In this document: positions 27,080 through 37,291 of the stretch, in pieces | How positions within the stretch are numbered: the stretch's first letter is position 1 | Layout of the letters: the number at the start of each line of letters is the position of its first letter | Assembly: GCA_947499545.1 (NCBI GenBank) | Contig: CANMOZ010000009.1 | Location: forward strand, 89,119-153,118 | Origin: an uncultured Saccharospirillaceae bacterium | Lineage (GTDB): Bacteria; Pseudomonadota; Gammaproteobacteria; Pseudomonadales; Oceanobacteraceae | Reading direction: 5' to 3' | Length of the DNA: 64,000 bases | Made by a program: the position numbers and the translations under genes | The notes under the pieces: model-generated | Seen by the model: the letters and a program-made list of their open reading frames with translations, nothing else | Databases searched by the model: none | Told to the model about the DNA's origin: nothing

Positions 27080-28087
27080 TTAATTAATCCAGGTTTTATT
27101 GGTTTTTTCAGGCACTTCACGGACCAGTTTAGGCACCAAAAACCCGGGCATTTTCGCTTGCAACTGAAGGTGTAAGGCTCTGGCTTCATGATCCGAAACA
27201 TCAAAATGAGCCGCTCCTTGTACTGGATCTAACACATGGAGGTAATACGGCATGATATCCACAGCAAACAATCGCTCGCTTAAATCCACTAGGGCTTCGA
27301 GAGTGTCATTCACACCCCGCAAGAGCACAGACTGATTCAACACCCAAATATTGGCTTTTCTTAGAGACCTAACGGCCGCCGCGACTTCGTTGTCCAGTTC
27401 ATTCGCATGATTGGCATGAACCACCACCACCACTTTCAACCTAGAAGCTTGCAAACGTGTTGTTAAAGCCTTGGTCACTCGAGTTGGAATCACGATCGGG
27501 AGTCGAGTATGAATGCGCAAACGTGTGATATGTTCAATGGCTTCAATCTGATCCAATAATGCTGAGAGCTGTTCATCCGTTTGAATCAACGGATCACCAC
27601 CGCTCAATATCACTTCATTCAGACTAGCGTCTTGGCGAACGTAATCCAGTTGTTGTTGCCATTGGCGGCGACCCACCCGATTGGCCTCGTAAGGAAAATG
27701 GCGCCTAAAGCAGTAGCGGCAGTTCACAGCACAACCGGTCGCACTGATTAACAACACCCTCCCCTGGTATTTGTGTACAACCCCTGGGGTTGGATTTGAG
27801 TTTATTTCCTGCAAAGGATCTTGAACAAACCCTGGCACCCATTTCCCTTCTTCGCTGATCGGTAACACCTGTCTCAACAAAGGATCTTTAGGGTCTCCAG
27901 GTTTAATCCGATTCAAATAGGGTCTTGGCACTCGAATGGCAAAGGCTTGATGACCAAGCTCAGCCCCTTCAAGCAAAGACTCACTCAAATTCAAGGCTGA
28001 AAGTAAGGCTTTTGGAGAGCGAATCATTCCAGAAAGTTGCTTCTGCCAGTCAGAAGTGTCCACAGAGACATCAGAAAGAGGTATCAT
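27080..28087 (-). CDS. epmB: EF-P beta-lysylation lysine 2,3-aminomutase
   Basis: Radical SAM and PLP enzyme that converts (S)-alpha-lysine to (R)-beta-lysine for attachment to K34 of EF-P by EpmA. 335 residues. The cluster motif CxxxCxxC is C119, C123, C126 (ATGCAVNCRYCFRRHFPY), followed by EVILSGGDPLIQTDE. The divergent neighbour is efp, 37 bp away, which supports EpmB over a catabolic lysine aminomutase. epmA is not in this window. Confidence 0.95.
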   Translation of the reverse strand: MIPLSDVSVDTSDWQKQLSGMIRSPKALLSALNLSESLLEGAELGHQAFAIRVPRPYLNRIKPGDPKDPLLRQVLPISEEGKWVPGFVQDPLQEINSNPTPGVVHKYQGRVLLISATGCAVNCRYCFRRHFPYEANRVGRRQWQQQLDYVRQDASLNEVILSGGDPLIQTDEQLSALLDQIEAIEHITRLRIHTRLPIVIPTRVTKALTTRLQASRLKVVVVVHANHANELDNEVAAAVRSLRKANIWVLNQSVLLRGVNDTLEALVDLSERLFAVDIMPYYLHVLDPVQGAAHFDVSDHEARALHLQLQAKMPGFLVPKLVREVPEKTNKTWIN

Positions 28088-28124
28088 TAACGGCTTTGAA
28101 CCTTAATTCAGGTGTATCTATTCA

Positions 28125-28700
28125 ATGGCTAACTATTCTACCAACGAATTTCGCTCAGGTCTCAAAGTCATGCTGGATGGGGATCCCTGCTCCATCTTAG
28201 ATAATGAATTCGTTAAGCCAGGAAAAGGCCAAGCCTTTAACCGCGTCAAGCTTCGCAACCTCAAAACGGGTCGTGTTTGGGAACGCACCTTTAAGTCAGG
28301 TGAGAGCTTGGAAGGCGCCGATGTCATGGACCTCGACATGGAATACTTGTACACCGACGGTGAGTTTTGGCATTTCATGGCAACCGACGGCAGCTTCGAA
28401 CAGCATGCTGCTTCTCAAGACGCTGTGAGTGATGCCATCAACTGGCTGAAAGAACAAGACACCTATCAAGTAACCCTCTATAACGGTGCAGTGCTCAACG
28501 TCTCGCCACCAAACTTTGTTGAGCTGGAAGTCACAGAAACAGACCCCGGCCTAAAAGGCGATACTGCTCAAGGCGGCTCTAAACCTGCAACCTTAACAAC
28601 AGGAGCGGTTGTGCGCGTACCATTGTTTATCAATATTGGTGACGTACTGCGAATAGATACACGTACCGGCGAATACGTGAGCCGTGCGAAAGGTGATTAA
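28125..28700 (+). CDS. efp: elongation factor P
   Basis: 191 residues; relieves ribosomes stalled at consecutive prolines. The N-terminal KOW-like domain has K34 in KPGKGQAF, the lysine modified by the EpmA/EpmB pathway; the OB domains follow with [12 protein letters not shown] and the signature [23 protein letters not shown] at the end. Divergent from epmB, so the two may share a control region. A terminator lies 46 bp downstream. Confidence 0.98.
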   Translation: MANYSTNEFRSGLKVMLDGDPCSILDNEFVKPGKGQAFNRVKLRNLKTGRVWERTFKSGESLEGADVMDLDMEYLYTDGEFWHFMATDGSFEQHAASQDAVSDAINWLKEQDTYQVTLYNGAVLNVSPPNFVELEVTETDPGLKGDTAQGGSKPATLTTGAVVRVPLFINIGDVLRIDTRTGEYVSRAKGD

Positions 28701-28745
28701 AGCCTTCCTCATCTGATGTCGTTTCTTTCCAGAACATCAATGAAA

Positions 28746-28783
28746 AGCCGTTAGCCGCTTAAGCTAACGGCTCCAATTTTTCC
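28746..28783 (+). terminator. terminator after efp
   Basis: AGCCGTTAGC and GCTAACGGCT form a 10-bp perfect stem around a seven-base loop, followed by CCAATTTTTCC. Confidence 0.85.
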
Positions 28784-28986
28784 GTTTCTTCAGTCAAGAA
28801 ATCTTTCCTTTTTGCCAGCCGCCTCAAACAAATTATATCGCCATAACTAAAAGAACTAAATCATTAGCGATTTTTAGACCTAAAACGACGATTTTTTTTA
28901 TTTAATTGCTTGCACAATAAAATTCATGCTAATTAGAAAAAACAGCAAAAAAAGTTCCACTATAAAAATTTATTATTGGGGAAAGA

Positions 28987-31900
28987 ATGAAAAAACTTTT
29001 ATTAGCAAGTGCAATTGGGGCAGCCATTACGGGATGTGGTGGGTCGGGCAATCAAAGTGAAGCGCCCACACCAAAAACCTGGGATCAAGCACTGACAGAA
29101 CCAACCTTTGATCAAGAATCTTTGAACCGTGAAAGCAATACGTTTAGGACCCCATTTTCAGCTTCTGAAAAAAAAGTATCTGAACATACTCTGGATTATC
29201 AAAGCTTCGAATTAACGTCTAAAAACCAAATCAGCATCCATAAAGCACCTAAAAATGGACAGTTTGATTACTGGGTCAAAGATGGAAATTTATATTTTCA
29301 GTATACGCCTGATAATCACTTTGATTCGCAAGACCAGGTCATATTAGAAATAAAATTAAACGATCAAGACCGTTTTCTACAAACGTTGAATTTTGTAAGT
29401 GATCAAACCGTATCAACGGATTCAGACACGCCCATTATTATTGATTCCAGTGAAAACGATCCATCGGGCACTCCGCAGTTACCAGAGGATACGCAAGTTT
29501 CCGAAAATGATCACAGCCCCCGCCCTCCCTTGTCTTTGGATAATGAAAACAACAATACAGACACTTCCTCTCAACCAAACCTTCCTAACGAAGAAAGTGT
29601 GACAGCCAATACAGACGATGAACCCATTACGATAAAAAGTTCTGTGTTTCAGTTAAAAGAAGACTCGCCTTTACACGAAAAAATAAAAGTCAAAGGATTA
29701 GTTGCCAATGAGAACGTTGAAATAGAATTGGTAACCCAACCGACTTTAGGGAAGCTAAAATCAGACGGGCTTGATTTTACCTATCGGCCTAATAAAAATG
29801 CCAATGGCATCGACATTGTAAACATCCGTGTTGTACAGGGAGATCGCTCAGAAACCGCAGCTCTAATATTTAATATTCAAGCGGTGAATGACGCGCCAGA
29901 ACTGGTTGATGTTGAACTGCATATCGATCGAGCAACACGCAGCATACAAGGTACTTTACAAGTACAGGACCCCGACAGTTCCTTAACACAGTTTCGTCTG
30001 ACACAGCACCCAGATCATGGAAATCTTGAGTTAAATGAAAGTACAGGAAAATTTACCTATAAACCTGATGAGAGCAATCCATTAAAAGAAGCGCGCTTTC
30101 GCGTAACCTTTACCGATGGTGAAGCCGAACAAGATGCAGAAATTGCTCTTAAACTTACCGCTCCATTAAGTGACCCTGCAGCTGTTGCGGCATTTGAAAT
30201 TGATACTCAAGGGGGTGCTCCCGTTGTTGCAACTCATTTGGTTTTACTGAAAGAAGATTCTCATATTGAGCGTAAAATTCAAGTCACGAATTTACATGGG
30301 GCTAAACCACGTTTCGAAATTAGCTCACAAGGGCAAGGGGTCAAAGCCGACATTGATGCCGACACTGGCATCGTAAGCATCGCAACGAAACCGAACTATT
30401 TCGGTATGGATTCGTTCGCAGTAAAGGTGTACGCAGGCGAATATGAAGTGGAGTCGTGGGTGCAAGTGATTGTAACCAACGTCAACGACCAACCTCAATA
30501 CATCGGCGACTCTGATTTTTATATATTGGAAGATGGGGAATTAGAGTTCACAGAATTTGAAATTAAGGATGTCGACGGTGATGACGTCAGCTTATCTGTT
30601 GGTAAGGGCCCCAATAGTGGATTAGTCCTTATTAATTCAGGCATGATTTATTACCAGCCAAACAAGAACTTCTTCGGAAAAGACCAGTTTTCTTTGGTAC
30701 TTAGCGATCAAGAATCAACTGTTTCAAAAACCTTCAATATAGAAGTCAACGGACTCAATGATCGACCAACTGCGATCGGTGGTTCTATCGTGCTTGGCAG
30801 TGAAAACCACGTGCCGATTACACTCAAAGGATCAGACCCTGAATCCGACCCTCTAACGTATAAAGTGCTGAATGCCGATGCTCTAAAATTCGGCACACTC
30901 AAACCTAGAACCATGGAATGGCACGATGGCGTTGATATATTCGCGCCTGATGGAGCCGTGGATCTAACCGATGAGTTTGTTTACGTATTAAATGAAGACG
31001 TAGAAGTCACCGAAGAACTAGAAACTCTGCATTATCGAGTGACTGATACAAGCGGTGAATCTCATGTGGGTAACTTCTACATCATTTTGACGGGTGACCC
31101 TCTATACCCACAACAATGGCACCTTAAAAATGTTGGTCAACGTGCATTTGCCGCTTTTGGTGGAGAAAAAGGGAATGACCTCAATATTGCCGGTTTACAT
31201 AAAACTGGGGTAACCGGTAAAGGCGTAACGGTATTGGTAGCTGATACCGGAATGGAAATTGAACATGAAGATTTAAAACAAAATGTGCTTAAAAATCGCT
31301 CGTTGGATTTAGAGCATAATGATGCTGACCCATCCCCAGAATGGAGCGGAGGAGGTGATCATGGTACCTCCGTTGCTGGTTTGATTGCTGCTGAAATGAA
31401 TAACCGGAAAGGCGGCAGAGGTGTCGCACCTGAAGCAAGCTTGATTGGTATGAACTATCTCAGTGAGCAAAGCTTTGAAAGTTGGTATAAAAGCCACGGC
31501 ATGATCGGGTTCTCCGATGACGTTAACATCTTCAACCAGAGCTATGGCATCAGCACAATTTGGCCCATACCTTTTACCGATACAGACCTAATATTAGAGG
31601 AAAAAGTACACGAAGCTGTTGTCAGACAAAATAACGATGGCAAAGGTGCATTATTTGTTAAAGCAGCAGGAAATGGGTTCAATTATTTTAGAACGCGATT
31701 TACCTATAAAGGCGATCAGTACGGTTACGTTGTGCGTGCTCGTGATGAACGTGTACTGCCAATGAGTAATATCAACACAGACCCCTACAATGCTAGCTTT
31801 TTTAATATCAGTATTGGAGGGCTCGCTGCCGGCACAGGCGCTAACTCAGGGCATTTAAAAGCAACTTATTCTACAACAGGCTCTGCGGTATTATTAGCAA

Positions 31901-32892
31901 GCCCAGCTGGTGAATACGGAGAAACCCACCCTGCCATGGTGACAACAGACGCATCTGGCTGCAACCGTGGTTACTCTAAAAATACAAATGTCAGTTTCCA
32001 TGGTGGGCAACATCCGCTTAACCCTGACTGCCATTACACCTCAACCATGAACGGAACTTCCTCTGCAACACCCAATGCGGCAGGTGCGTTTGCATTATTA
32101 CTGGGCGCGAACCCTCATTTAACCTGGCGTGATGCGAAACATTTAGTATTAACAACCGCCGACCCTGTGGATAAAGATTTTGCACCCGTCAAACTGACCC
32201 TCCAAGACGGAGAGTTCGTTGCTGAAGAAGGCTGGACAACAAACAAGGTGGGCCTGGCTTTCCATAACTGGTATGGATTCGGTCGTATTAATGTGAAAAA
32301 AGCTTTGGATGCAAGCAAGGAACACAAGCCTTTGCCGGACTTAATTGAAACACCTTGGCTAAGCCAATACCGTTTCGACGAGCAAAGTATTCCTGATAAT
32401 TCTGTAGCGGGCGCAGCGATCAATTTCGATCCAAGCAAATTGATTGATGCCAACCTTAAACGCTACAAGTTTGATCCAAACTTCGTGATAGAAGGTGTGC
32501 AAATCATGCTCAGCACTGAACATGAACGTGACGCAGATTTATCTGTTGAACTGCTTTCACCTGCTTCAGGTTCTGATCAACCGAGAACGCGCAGCCTACT
32601 GTTAACCGGTAGAAATGGTTTGCTCGCTGACCAACAAGATCAAGAAGTGTTAAAGCTCGAAGATGATGCCGCTGACTTGAAAGATTTTGTAATGTTGTCG
32701 AACGCTTTTTATGGTGAAAAAGTAAAAGGGGAGTGGACTCTTAAAGTGGTTGATACTCATGGAGGTGACATGAAAGTGGGTCTATTCCCAGATCGCTTTG
32801 GCAGTGTGAGCTATGAGTATTTTCCGAATAATAAAAACGCAGGAAAAGTTACCCAATTCAAAGTGCGTTTTTACGGCCACATTAAACAATAA
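28987..32892 (+). CDS. kexin/subtilisin-like lipoprotein protease with Ig-like repeats and P-domain
   Basis: 1301 residues. The lipoprotein signal ends TGCGG (C17). An acidic Ser/Thr/Asp-rich linker (about 140-215) leads to repeated cadherin/Ig-like modules (about 215-700; EDSPLHEKIKV, NDAPELVDV, NDQPQYIG, NDRPTAIGG mark boundaries). The S8 domain (about 705-1110) starts YPQQWHLKN, as in kexin/furin-like enzymes, with D753 (VADTGME), H792 (GDHGTSVAG), oxyanion N896 (AAGNG) and S1025 (NGTSSATP). A P-domain (about 1155-1270) ends in GEWTLKVVD. The catalytic set is complete, so an active, surface-anchored endopeptidase is expected. AT-rich leader with GGGGAAAG site. The next gene starts 12 bp later. 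Confidence 0.93.
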   Translation: MKKLLLASAIGAAITGCGGSGNQSEAPTPKTWDQALTEPTFDQESLNRESNTFRTPFSASEKKVSEHTLDYQSFELTSKNQISIHKAPKNGQFDYWVKDGNLYFQYTPDNHFDSQDQVILEIKLNDQDRFLQTLNFVSDQTVSTDSDTPIIIDSSENDPSGTPQLPEDTQVSENDHSPRPPLSLDNENNNTDTSSQPNLPNEESVTANTDDEPITIKSSVFQLKEDSPLHEKIKVKGLVANENVEIELVTQPTLGKLKSDGLDFTYRPNKNANGIDIVNIRVVQGDRSETAALIFNIQAVNDAPELVDVELHIDRATRSIQGTLQVQDPDSSLTQFRLTQHPDHGNLELNESTGKFTYKPDESNPLKEARFRVTFTDGEAEQDAEIALKLTAPLSDPAAVAAFEIDTQGGAPVVATHLVLLKEDSHIERKIQVTNLHGAKPRFEISSQGQGVKADIDADTGIVSIATKPNYFGMDSFAVKVYAGEYEVESWVQVIVTNVNDQPQYIGDSDFYILEDGELEFTEFEIKDVDGDDVSLSVGKGPNSGLVLINSGMIYYQPNKNFFGKDQFSLVLSDQESTVSKTFNIEVNGLNDRPTAIGGSIVLGSENHVPITLKGSDPESDPLTYKVLNADALKFGTLKPRTMEWHDGVDIFAPDGAVDLTDEFVYVLNEDVEVTEELETLHYRVTDTSGESHVGNFYIILTGDPLYPQQWHLKNVGQRAFAAFGGEKGNDLNIAGLHKTGVTGKGVTVLVADTGMEIEHEDLKQNVLKNRSLDLEHNDADPSPEWSGGGDHGTSVAGLIAAEMNNRKGGRGVAPEASLIGMNYLSEQSFESWYKSHGMIGFSDDVNIFNQSYGISTIWPIPFTDTDLILEEKVHEAVVRQNNDGKGALFVKAAGNGFNYFRTRFTYKGDQYGYVVRARDERVLPMSNINTDPYNASFFNISIGGLAAGTGANSGHLKATYSTTGSAVLLASPAGEYGETHPAMVTTDASGCNRGYSKNTNVSFHGGQHPLNPDCHYTSTMNGTSSATPNAAGAFALLLGANPHLTWRDAKHLVLTTADPVDKDFAPVKLTLQDGEFVAEEGWTTNKVGLAFHNWYGFGRINVKKALDASKEHKPLPDLIETPWLSQYRFDEQSIPDNSVAGAAINFDPSKLIDANLKRYKFDPNFVIEGVQIMLSTEHERDADLSVELLSPASGSDQPRTRSLLLTGRNGLLADQQDQEVLKLEDDAADLKDFVMLSNAFYGEKVKGEWTLKVVDTHGGDMKVGLFPDRFGSVSYEYFPNNKNAGKVTQFKVRFYGHIKQ

Positions 32893-32904
32893 TAGGAGTT
32901 ATCG

Positions 32905-33390
32905 ATGAAAACTGTTTCTCTTTTATCCGGCGCTCTGCTACTCAGCTTTAACCTATATGCAGATTCGAATGCAACCGAAAAGGGCCTCACCGAGGCCCCT
33001 GATACCAATACCGATATAAGCAGCCTGAATAACGAACACAAAATCGATTTCTCTCAAATAAAGTCGATCTCGGTAGGCAACTCTAAATTAGCCGTCATTA
33101 CAACGGATACCAAAACAACCCTTCAAGCAGGAACACTTATTTATGATCGATATTCAGGTCAGATAGGAAAGTTAACCGGCAGATTGATTGTTGAGGCAAA
33201 CCCGGAGGGCATGAATAAAATCCAACAGAGAGGTCAGTATGAAGTAGTCTCTTCCTCTCCAAACACAGGAATAGTTGTGTTGCAACCAAAACATCATGAT
33301 CTTGGAAAAGCAGCAATGGATATTACTGAGCTTGATGGCGTTATGAGCGTGATTGCTGAAAAGCGCATTAATCGTCACCAACCTATGTAA
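32905..33390 (+). CDS. small exported protein paired with the S8 protease; possible chaperone or inhibitor
   Basis: 161 residues with a signal peptide (MKTVSLLSGALLLSFNLYA). It begins 12 bp after the protease with its own AGGAG site, so the two are an operon. The C-terminal half (about 80-161) ends LDGVMSVIAEKRINRHQPM, reminiscent of subtilisin propeptides and of small partners that dock in the protease cleft. In Aeromonas sobria a P-domain protease, ASP, needs a similar-sized protein (ORF2) encoded just downstream for folding. By position and size this gene may do the same. No sequence family is recognised, so the role is inference. Confidence 0.7.
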   Translation: MKTVSLLSGALLLSFNLYADSNATEKGLTEAPDTNTDISSLNNEHKIDFSQIKSISVGNSKLAVITTDTKTTLQAGTLIYDRYSGQIGKLTGRLIVEANPEGMNKIQQRGQYEVVSSSPNTGIVVLQPKHHDLGKAAMDITELDGVMSVIAEKRINRHQPM

Positions 33391-33396
33391 AAACCT

Positions 33397-33435
33397 GAAG
33401 CCTGTCACTGCTCTAGTGTCAGGCTTCTTTTCGAT
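33397..33435 (+). terminator. terminator of the protease operon
   Basis: GAAGCCTGTCACT and AGTGTCAGGCTTC pair with one bulge around a GCTCT loop, followed by TTTTC. Confidence 0.8.
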
Positions 33436-33464
33436 ACGTGATTACAGTTAGCTGCCCATTCAGA

Positions 33465-34532
33465 TTATTCTATCGCCTTCCTTGCTCGATCTGGAAAATC
33501 CGTAAAGAACCCATCAATTTTTGCTTCTTCTACAAAAAGTTTCACCATCGTTTCGAATGAGTGTGCCCATGATGGTATGCGGCCAGTATCAGCTCGAAAG
33601 GTATAAGGATGAACCACCAGACCGGCTGCATGTGCACGCCTGACCATTGGTGTTACCTGAATATCTTTGGCTGTTGATGTTTCCTTTATAATGAAAGGTT
33701 TCCAGGGACCTATTCCCTCGGCATAGTCACTGATACGAGCCATCGCTCCCTTTTCGAACATCCATTGGTAATCGTAAGGTTGCCATTCACCTTTCGCATT
33801 TAATTCATAGGTTTCTAACCAAGAGGTCTCAGCAATCAGTTGCACAAGAGGGATATCCATTTGCATTTTTGGTAGCAGTTGACGATCAATTCTTAAGAGC
33901 TCATTAGGATCGAAGGACTGTAAAAATATCGGATCTTTTTTAGAGTCATAACCATACTGCTTCAATATAGCTAAAACTGATTGACTTATATCTTTTCCTT
34001 CTTGTCGATGAAACCAAGGGGATTTAATTTCAGGGTAAATTCCTATATTCTGATCTAACAATGCATTGAGCCCCTGTATAAGCTCAATTTCTTCAGCAAA
34101 GGTATGTATGCTGAAACGAGATTGAAATACGGGAAAACGTTCTGGCCATTCGGGTTGAGGCTGGCCACTAGGATCTCCCTTGTAGCCATTGGTTATCCTA
34201 AGCTGCCTTAATTCTTCGAGTGTGAAGTCGATCACGTAGTACTTACCATCATCACGTGCTCGACCAGGGTATTTTTGAGCAACATCTGTGACCCGATTTA
34301 AATAATGTTCGTGTAAAACTACGATTTCATTATCTTTCGTCATCACAAGATCTTGTTCGATAAAATCAGCGCCTTGCGCAAAGGCTAAAACTTTAGCTTC
34401 GAGGCTGTGTTCAGGCAAATAACCACTGGCGCCTCGGTGCGCAATGATAATGGGCTTTGCCCAAGCGATTTGAAACAAGGTAATGGTTGTGAAAAACAAC
34501 AATGTACGTAACCCGTTCATGATCAATTGCAT
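33465..34532 (-). CDS. glpQ: periplasmic glycerophosphodiester phosphodiesterase
   Basis: Hydrolyses glycerophosphodiesters to glycerol-3-phosphate and alcohol. Motifs IIAHRGASGYLPEHS (HRGA with catalytic His and metal ligand Glu), DFIEQDLVMTKDNEIVVLHE and GIYPEIKSPWF are complete. The frame opens at 34646, but a signal peptide (LRTLLFFTTITLFQIAWA) shows the true start is ATG 34532 or 34520; AAAAGG overlaps the first and precedes the second by 10 bases. About 355 residues, usual for GlpQ. Its transporter glpT is not in the window. Confidence 0.93.
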   Translation of the reverse strand: MQLIMNGLRTLLFFTTITLFQIAWAKPIIIAHRGASGYLPEHSLEAKVLAFAQGADFIEQDLVMTKDNEIVVLHEHYLNRVTDVAQKYPGRARDDGKYYVIDFTLEELRQLRITNGYKGDPSGQPQPEWPERFPVFQSRFSIHTFAEEIELIQGLNALLDQNIGIYPEIKSPWFHRQEGKDISQSVLAILKQYGYDSKKDPIFLQSFDPNELLRIDRQLLPKMQMDIPLVQLIAETSWLETYELNAKGEWQPYDYQWMFEKGAMARISDYAEGIGPWKPFIIKETSTAKDIQVTPMVRRAHAAGLVVHPYTFRADTGRIPSWAHSFETMVKLFVEEAKIDGFFTDFPDRARKAIE

Positions 34533-34768
34533 CCTTTTTCTCAAGCGATGTTGTACTGAATAATCGATTTCAGTCTTCTTATTGCGAATGGTTAGTTCAC
34601 AGGCATCAAACGTCATAGGTACCTGAACGATCAACGCAAATTGCATATTTTTATAGCGTTATTCTCTAACCAGTCTCGTCAATCACGTCCAGGTTGCGTG
34701 AGATTGATTACACTTTAAAGACGCGCACATTAAACTTGGCACATAAATTCCAGAGCAGTAGATATTCC

Positions 34769-35479
34769 ATGAAAGTACATGTGTTTATGCACGTTCCCTA
34801 TGAAGGGTTAGGCCACATAGAAGATTGGGCGGAAGCACGCCATTACGACTTTTCATTCACCCAATGGTATCTTGAAGAACACCCGCCAGCGCTTGAAGAA
34901 ATCGACATGCTTATCGTTTTGGGTGGGCCGATGGGCGTTCACGATGTTGAAGAATATCCTTGGTTAATAGAAGAAAAAGCTTACCTCCGAAAGGCGATTG
35001 ACCAAAAGAAACCCATTTTGGGTATCTGCCTTGGCGCACAAATTTTAGCTGAGTTACTTGGCGGTGAGGTACGTGTCAATCCTCATCGAGAAATTGGCTG
35101 GCATCCCATCACATTAGAGAAAGACTTTCTAAAGACCCCTTTAGCAAAAGCTTTTCCGGAAGAACAACCCATCGTATTCCAATGGCATCACGACGGATTC
35201 AGCTTACCAAAGGGCGCCATGCCAATTGGCAGCAGTCCCGTCAGTGCGTGCCAAGGCTATGTTTATGATGAACACATTGTCGGCATTCAGTTCCACTTGG
35301 AAATGAATCGAGACTTCATTCACCGCCTAATCAATAAAGCAAGGCATGAACTGGATAACACTCAGCCATATGTGATGTCAGAAGAAGAAATTGAAGACCG
35401 TTTGCACATCAGCGATAGCATGCAGCAGCAACTGTACACTTTAATGGATAGCTGGGTAGAAATGTTGCGCTTAACATAG
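34769..35479 (+). CDS. class I glutamine amidotransferase-like protein
   Basis: 236 residues from ATG 34769 (MKVHVFMHVP). The GATase fold shows the nucleophile elbow GICLGAQILAELLGG with its cysteine, the oxyanion segment GGPMGVHD, and the catalytic His and Glu in FHLEM. It belongs to the stand-alone GMP-synthase-like amidotransferases (COG0518), not to guaA itself. Substrate unknown. Alone, with its own terminator. Confidence 0.9.
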   Translation: MKVHVFMHVPYEGLGHIEDWAEARHYDFSFTQWYLEEHPPALEEIDMLIVLGGPMGVHDVEEYPWLIEEKAYLRKAIDQKKPILGICLGAQILAELLGGEVRVNPHREIGWHPITLEKDFLKTPLAKAFPEEQPIVFQWHHDGFSLPKGAMPIGSSPVSACQGYVYDEHIVGIQFHLEMNRDFIHRLINKARHELDNTQPYVMSEEEIEDRLHISDSMQQQLYTLMDSWVEMLRLT

Positions 35480-35497
35480 TCTTTAAATAGACAATTG

Positions 35498-35541
35498 AGG
35501 GCGTATCCGAACCGATCAAAGTCAATACGCCCTTATATTTC
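35498..35541 (+). terminator. terminator after the amidotransferase gene
   Basis: AGGGCGTAT and ATACGCCCT, a perfect 9-bp stem with an 18-base loop, followed by TATATTT. Confidence 0.7.
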
Positions 35542-35664
35542 AATCGGCTTTCCCTGCTAAAATTTCGTGATACTAAAGGCTTTTCTCAGTTCAAGCTGCT
35601 CAATGCAAAGGTAGGCCTTGTTGTTGCATTGGCAGGGTTATCACATCACAACATCCCTTAGGCT

Positions 35665-37173
35665 ATGTCCATCCGTTCATTGATCCAACATTCAACCAAA
35701 CATCGTTCAAAGCAGAATTCGATAGAACAGTCGGAAATAAAAGCTTTTGAGCATTGGTTAAAACATCTGGACTCAAACTTATCGAGTCATGCCTTTGCAA
35801 TACTGGCAAAAGCTTTGAAAGACGTCGTAACACTGCGAACATCGGCTCTTACTCAATTTGAGTTAATTGACCGCATTAGACCTCACATTTATCGGTTAGA
35901 ACGTGAGCTATTAAAAGATCAAGCGCTCCATTCGCTGAATGGAACTCCCGACCAAAAGCAACTCCAAGCGATAGATTACTTATGGACTCAGCTCATTTCT
36001 GCCTATAAAGGTGTTTTTGAACATCAGCAAGGAGCATCTCATGAGCGTTTGACCAACAAAGTCTGTATGGCTCTTTGTCATCGGCAACTTCAAGCCTGGT
36101 CGAGACGAATGGAGTTATACATTAAACAACGAGCGAACATACCTGCTAAGTGGTGGTGGATCGTTCATGCACTATTTTCGTTGGGTGAAAAAAATCGCTG
36201 GACCAACAAAAACATTCATGACCCTTTATTCCATACTATGTCGTGGTCCCTTCCCTATCACCGAATGTTACTTCTTGGCGGTTCGGGTTATGCTCACCTC
36301 AGTCAGCATCAAATCAGCTTTTTACCTCGACTCATCAATCAATTAGCGCCCCACGTGCAGCTGGTCAACCCAGGTCAAAATGTGCTCAGGCGTTCTCAAA
36401 TTCATCATTGGTGCCTTGATCTTTCCATACCCAAAGGCGCTCATTATCCTGGATTAAGTGAAACCACTGGGAAGCAATACCCTGAATCCTTACGTTGGGT
36501 TGTGTTTGATGAGGTACTGGATCGTTTAAAACGCTTACACCGCAGTCATACCGGCCTTGAACGTCACCTTCAGCATATGTGGGACCGTCTTCCTAACCGC
36601 AGACGCAGAAGGCAAACTCATGCTTCTTGGGCAAATTTCATTCTTGGTTTAGATAACCTTTACCCAATATTACAAAAGAACACTGCAACACCGCCGTCTG
36701 TTACTTACTCCAACGTGCAAAAGCTTAAAACTCTCAACAACAGTGCTTCTGGGATCGCATTGGAAGGTGAGTTTCCTCATGGGGTGCGCATAGGCGAACT
36801 CTGCTGTTTTAAAGAACCCGGCATGTCAGACTGGTCGCTTGCGTCTATTTGTTGGGCCGCGCGCTGCTCTGTTAGCTCTTCCCGCTTTCAAATAGGCATT
36901 CGCTGCTTAGCTCAAAACGCGTTGGCTGGAACTGCTCAGCTACACAACATTGGCCAGCAACCTTCCACGATTTACCCCATTCTCCAAGCCAACGTGCTTG
37001 AACTCTCCCCAACCCCCCTGCTTATCCTGCCTCGAAAAATCTTCCAACCAGAAGATCGAATTCTGCTTAACTTAGAGGGAGAGCCAGAAGAATCGGTCAT
37101 CGGGGATCCTTTATTGACGACTGATCGCTTTTGGATAGCGAATAAGCAAGACGCATTTGCAAAGGGTACCTGA
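35665..37173 (+). CDS. fimW: FimW-like PilZ-type c-di-GMP effector
   Basis: 502 residues, no membrane segment. The first 340 residues are mostly helical and basic. The last 150 hold a PilZ-like beta-barrel region (NNSASGIALEGEF, VRIGELCCF, SDWSLASICWAARCS, FQIGIRCLA), in the order of PilZ domains though the RxxxR-type binding motif is not clear. It lies directly upstream of fimX, as PA4958 (FimW) does in P. aeruginosa, where FimW binds c-di-GMP and promotes surface attachment with type IV pili. I name it from context plus this domain; the sequence link needs an alignment. Confidence 0.65.
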   Translation: MSIRSLIQHSTKHRSKQNSIEQSEIKAFEHWLKHLDSNLSSHAFAILAKALKDVVTLRTSALTQFELIDRIRPHIYRLERELLKDQALHSLNGTPDQKQLQAIDYLWTQLISAYKGVFEHQQGASHERLTNKVCMALCHRQLQAWSRRMELYIKQRANIPAKWWWIVHALFSLGEKNRWTNKNIHDPLFHTMSWSLPYHRMLLLGGSGYAHLSQHQISFLPRLINQLAPHVQLVNPGQNVLRRSQIHHWCLDLSIPKGAHYPGLSETTGKQYPESLRWVVFDEVLDRLKRLHRSHTGLERHLQHMWDRLPNRRRRRQTHASWANFILGLDNLYPILQKNTATPPSVTYSNVQKLKTLNNSASGIALEGEFPHGVRIGELCCFKEPGMSDWSLASICWAARCSVSSSRFQIGIRCLAQNALAGTAQLHNIGQQPSTIYPILQANVLELSPTPLLILPRKIFQPEDRILLNLEGEPEESVIGDPLLTTDRFWIANKQDAFAKGT

Positions 37174-37291
37174 CTTACCAAAAGGGACAACCAAGGAGTT
37201 GTTATCAAAACCTTTGAAGACAACCGCATACATAAACGCGGTTTGCCTTTATAATGGCAGCGATAGATTGCTCCGAAAGTATTTGTAACTT

